A stretch of DNA of 5,014 nucleotides from positions 1 to 5,014 of the forward strand of contig CADBNJ010000065.1 of assembly GCA_902795955.1 (NCBI GenBank), written 5' to 3'. The stretch is from Oscillospiraceae bacterium (lineage in GTDB: Bacteria; Bacillota; Clostridia; Saccharofermentanales; Saccharofermentanaceae). A program made the position numbers and the translations under genes. Shown one piece after another: positions 4,586-5,014 of this stretch (position 1 is its first letter; every line of letters begins with the position of its first letter). Below the pieces are notes generated by a model, which saw only the letters and a program-made list of their open reading frames with translations, was not told the DNA's origin and searched no databases.

Positions 4586-5014
4586 TCAAGCCATTTCCTG
4601 AACATAACGGGCCAGCGCCTCTCCCAGCAGGCGCTGATTGTCTGCGTCCAAGTGGCACCCGTCGGCGTCACTTGCTTTAGCATATTCCGAAGCATCTATG
4701 AATCCCGTATCATACATCTCCGACAGCTGCTTATACCACGATGCCAGTTCCGATGACAGTCTGCAGGAATTCTCATAACCGAAGCAGTCTCCCAGCCATG
4801 AATCACTGATAGCCGGCGAGATGAGAGGCGGAGAAACAAGTATGATCTTAAATCTGTTCTGACATCTGAATCCGTTGTATGACTTCACCTTCTCGAGCAT
4901 GATCTGCATCTCGCCCGCTATATCCATTGAGGAATACGAGAATTTGCGTTTGCAGTCATTTGATCCCAGCATTATTATGACGATATCGAGAGGCGAGTGA
5001 CTCTCGATGCACGG
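4586..5014 (-). CDS. SGNH-fold hydrolase, arylesterase/acyltransferase-like, C-terminal part
   Basis: This is the C-terminal 142 residues of a serine esterase of the SGNH (GDSL) superfamily. The reading frame stays open to the window edge, so the Met at 4972-4970 is internal and the true start lies beyond 5014. The visible block HSPLDIVIIMLGSND has the block III Gly and Asn of the oxyanion hole (GSND), and the late DGCHLD supplies the catalytic Asp (codon 4663-4661) and His (codon 4654-4652). The segments HxPLDxVIIMLGxND, DIA and SPPL between them closely resemble the Mycobacterium smegmatis arylesterase/acyltransferase group, which hydrolyses small esters and can transfer acyl groups. The nucleophile Ser block (GDS) is outside the window, so activity cannot be confirmed. 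The natural substrate is unknown; deacetylation of carbohydrates is one possibility. The gene converges on the small membrane protein gene with abutting stops. Confidence 0.88.
   Translation of the reverse strand, partial: PCIESHSPLDIVIIMLGSNDCKRKFSYSSMDIAGEMQIMLEKVKSYNGFRCQNRFKIILVSPPLISPAISDSWLGDCFGYENSCRLSSELASWYKQLSEMYDTGFIDASEYAKASDADGCHLDADNQRLLGEALARYVQEMA
4613..4636. repeat. GC-rich inverted repeat in the 3' end of the SGNH gene
   Basis: A perfect 8-bp inverted repeat, CAGCGCCT (4613-4620) / AGGCGCTG (4629-4636), with an 8-base spacer, lies inside the SGNH coding sequence and 27 bases beyond the plus-strand gene's stop. It would form a strong hairpin in either transcript. No T-run follows on either strand, so it is not a canonical intrinsic terminator. 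It could mark or protect the 3' end of the plus-strand transcript, or be a by-product of the codons. Confidence 0.4.

Noticed and set aside
4586..4972. The Met at 4972 as the start of a complete 128-residue protein
   Set aside because: The frame is open upstream to the window edge and encodes HSPLDIVII, which belongs to the same conserved SGNH block. The Met is internal.

Overview
The window looks like chromosomal housekeeping DNA from an anaerobic, Clostridia-type member of the Bacillota. This rests on the moderate GC content by eye, strong GGAGG-type ribosome binding sites, tight gene spacing, a YwiB-like DUF1934 protein, a zinc-binding ribosomal protein L32, and small zinc-ribbon membrane proteins of a kind common in that class. 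The genus cannot be fixed from the sequence. I see no insertion sequence, phage gene, CRISPR array, tRNA or rRNA.

Almost everything reads on the minus strand, so the gene order is from high to low coordinates. At the right edge (4586-5014) is the C-terminal part of an SGNH-fold arylesterase/acyltransferase-like enzyme, cut by the window end. It converges with a small plus-strand membrane protein gene (4304-4585), and their stop codons abut. A 158-base divergent spacer (4146-4303) separates that gene from a zinc-ribbon membrane protein with a proline-rich repeat linker (3273-4145). A terminator hairpin follows. Next comes a second zinc-ribbon/two-helix membrane protein (2731-3198), then an RluA-family pseudouridine synthase (1751-2719), glutamate racemase murI (898-1719) and a DUF1934 protein (491-901). 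These four genes are spaced by 11 bases, 31 bases and a 4-base overlap, so they look like one operon. rpmF (254-439) appears to have its own promoter (483-511) and terminator (192-224). Finally, the 5' end of der (1-179) runs off the left edge.

Several products serve translation or the cell envelope: L32 is a 50S subunit protein, Der is a 50S assembly GTPase, the pseudouridine synthase modifies RNA, and MurI supplies D-glutamate for peptidoglycan. The two zinc-ribbon membrane proteins, the small membrane protein and DUF1934 have no known function.

I did not find a convincing new defence, mobile or RNA system. The points most worth a second look are the neighbouring zinc-ribbon membrane proteins with unlike linkers, one carrying a perfectly phased 15-bp repeat. 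Next are the two intrinsic terminators placed directly against the ribosome binding site of the following gene, and the stop-to-stop convergent gene pair.
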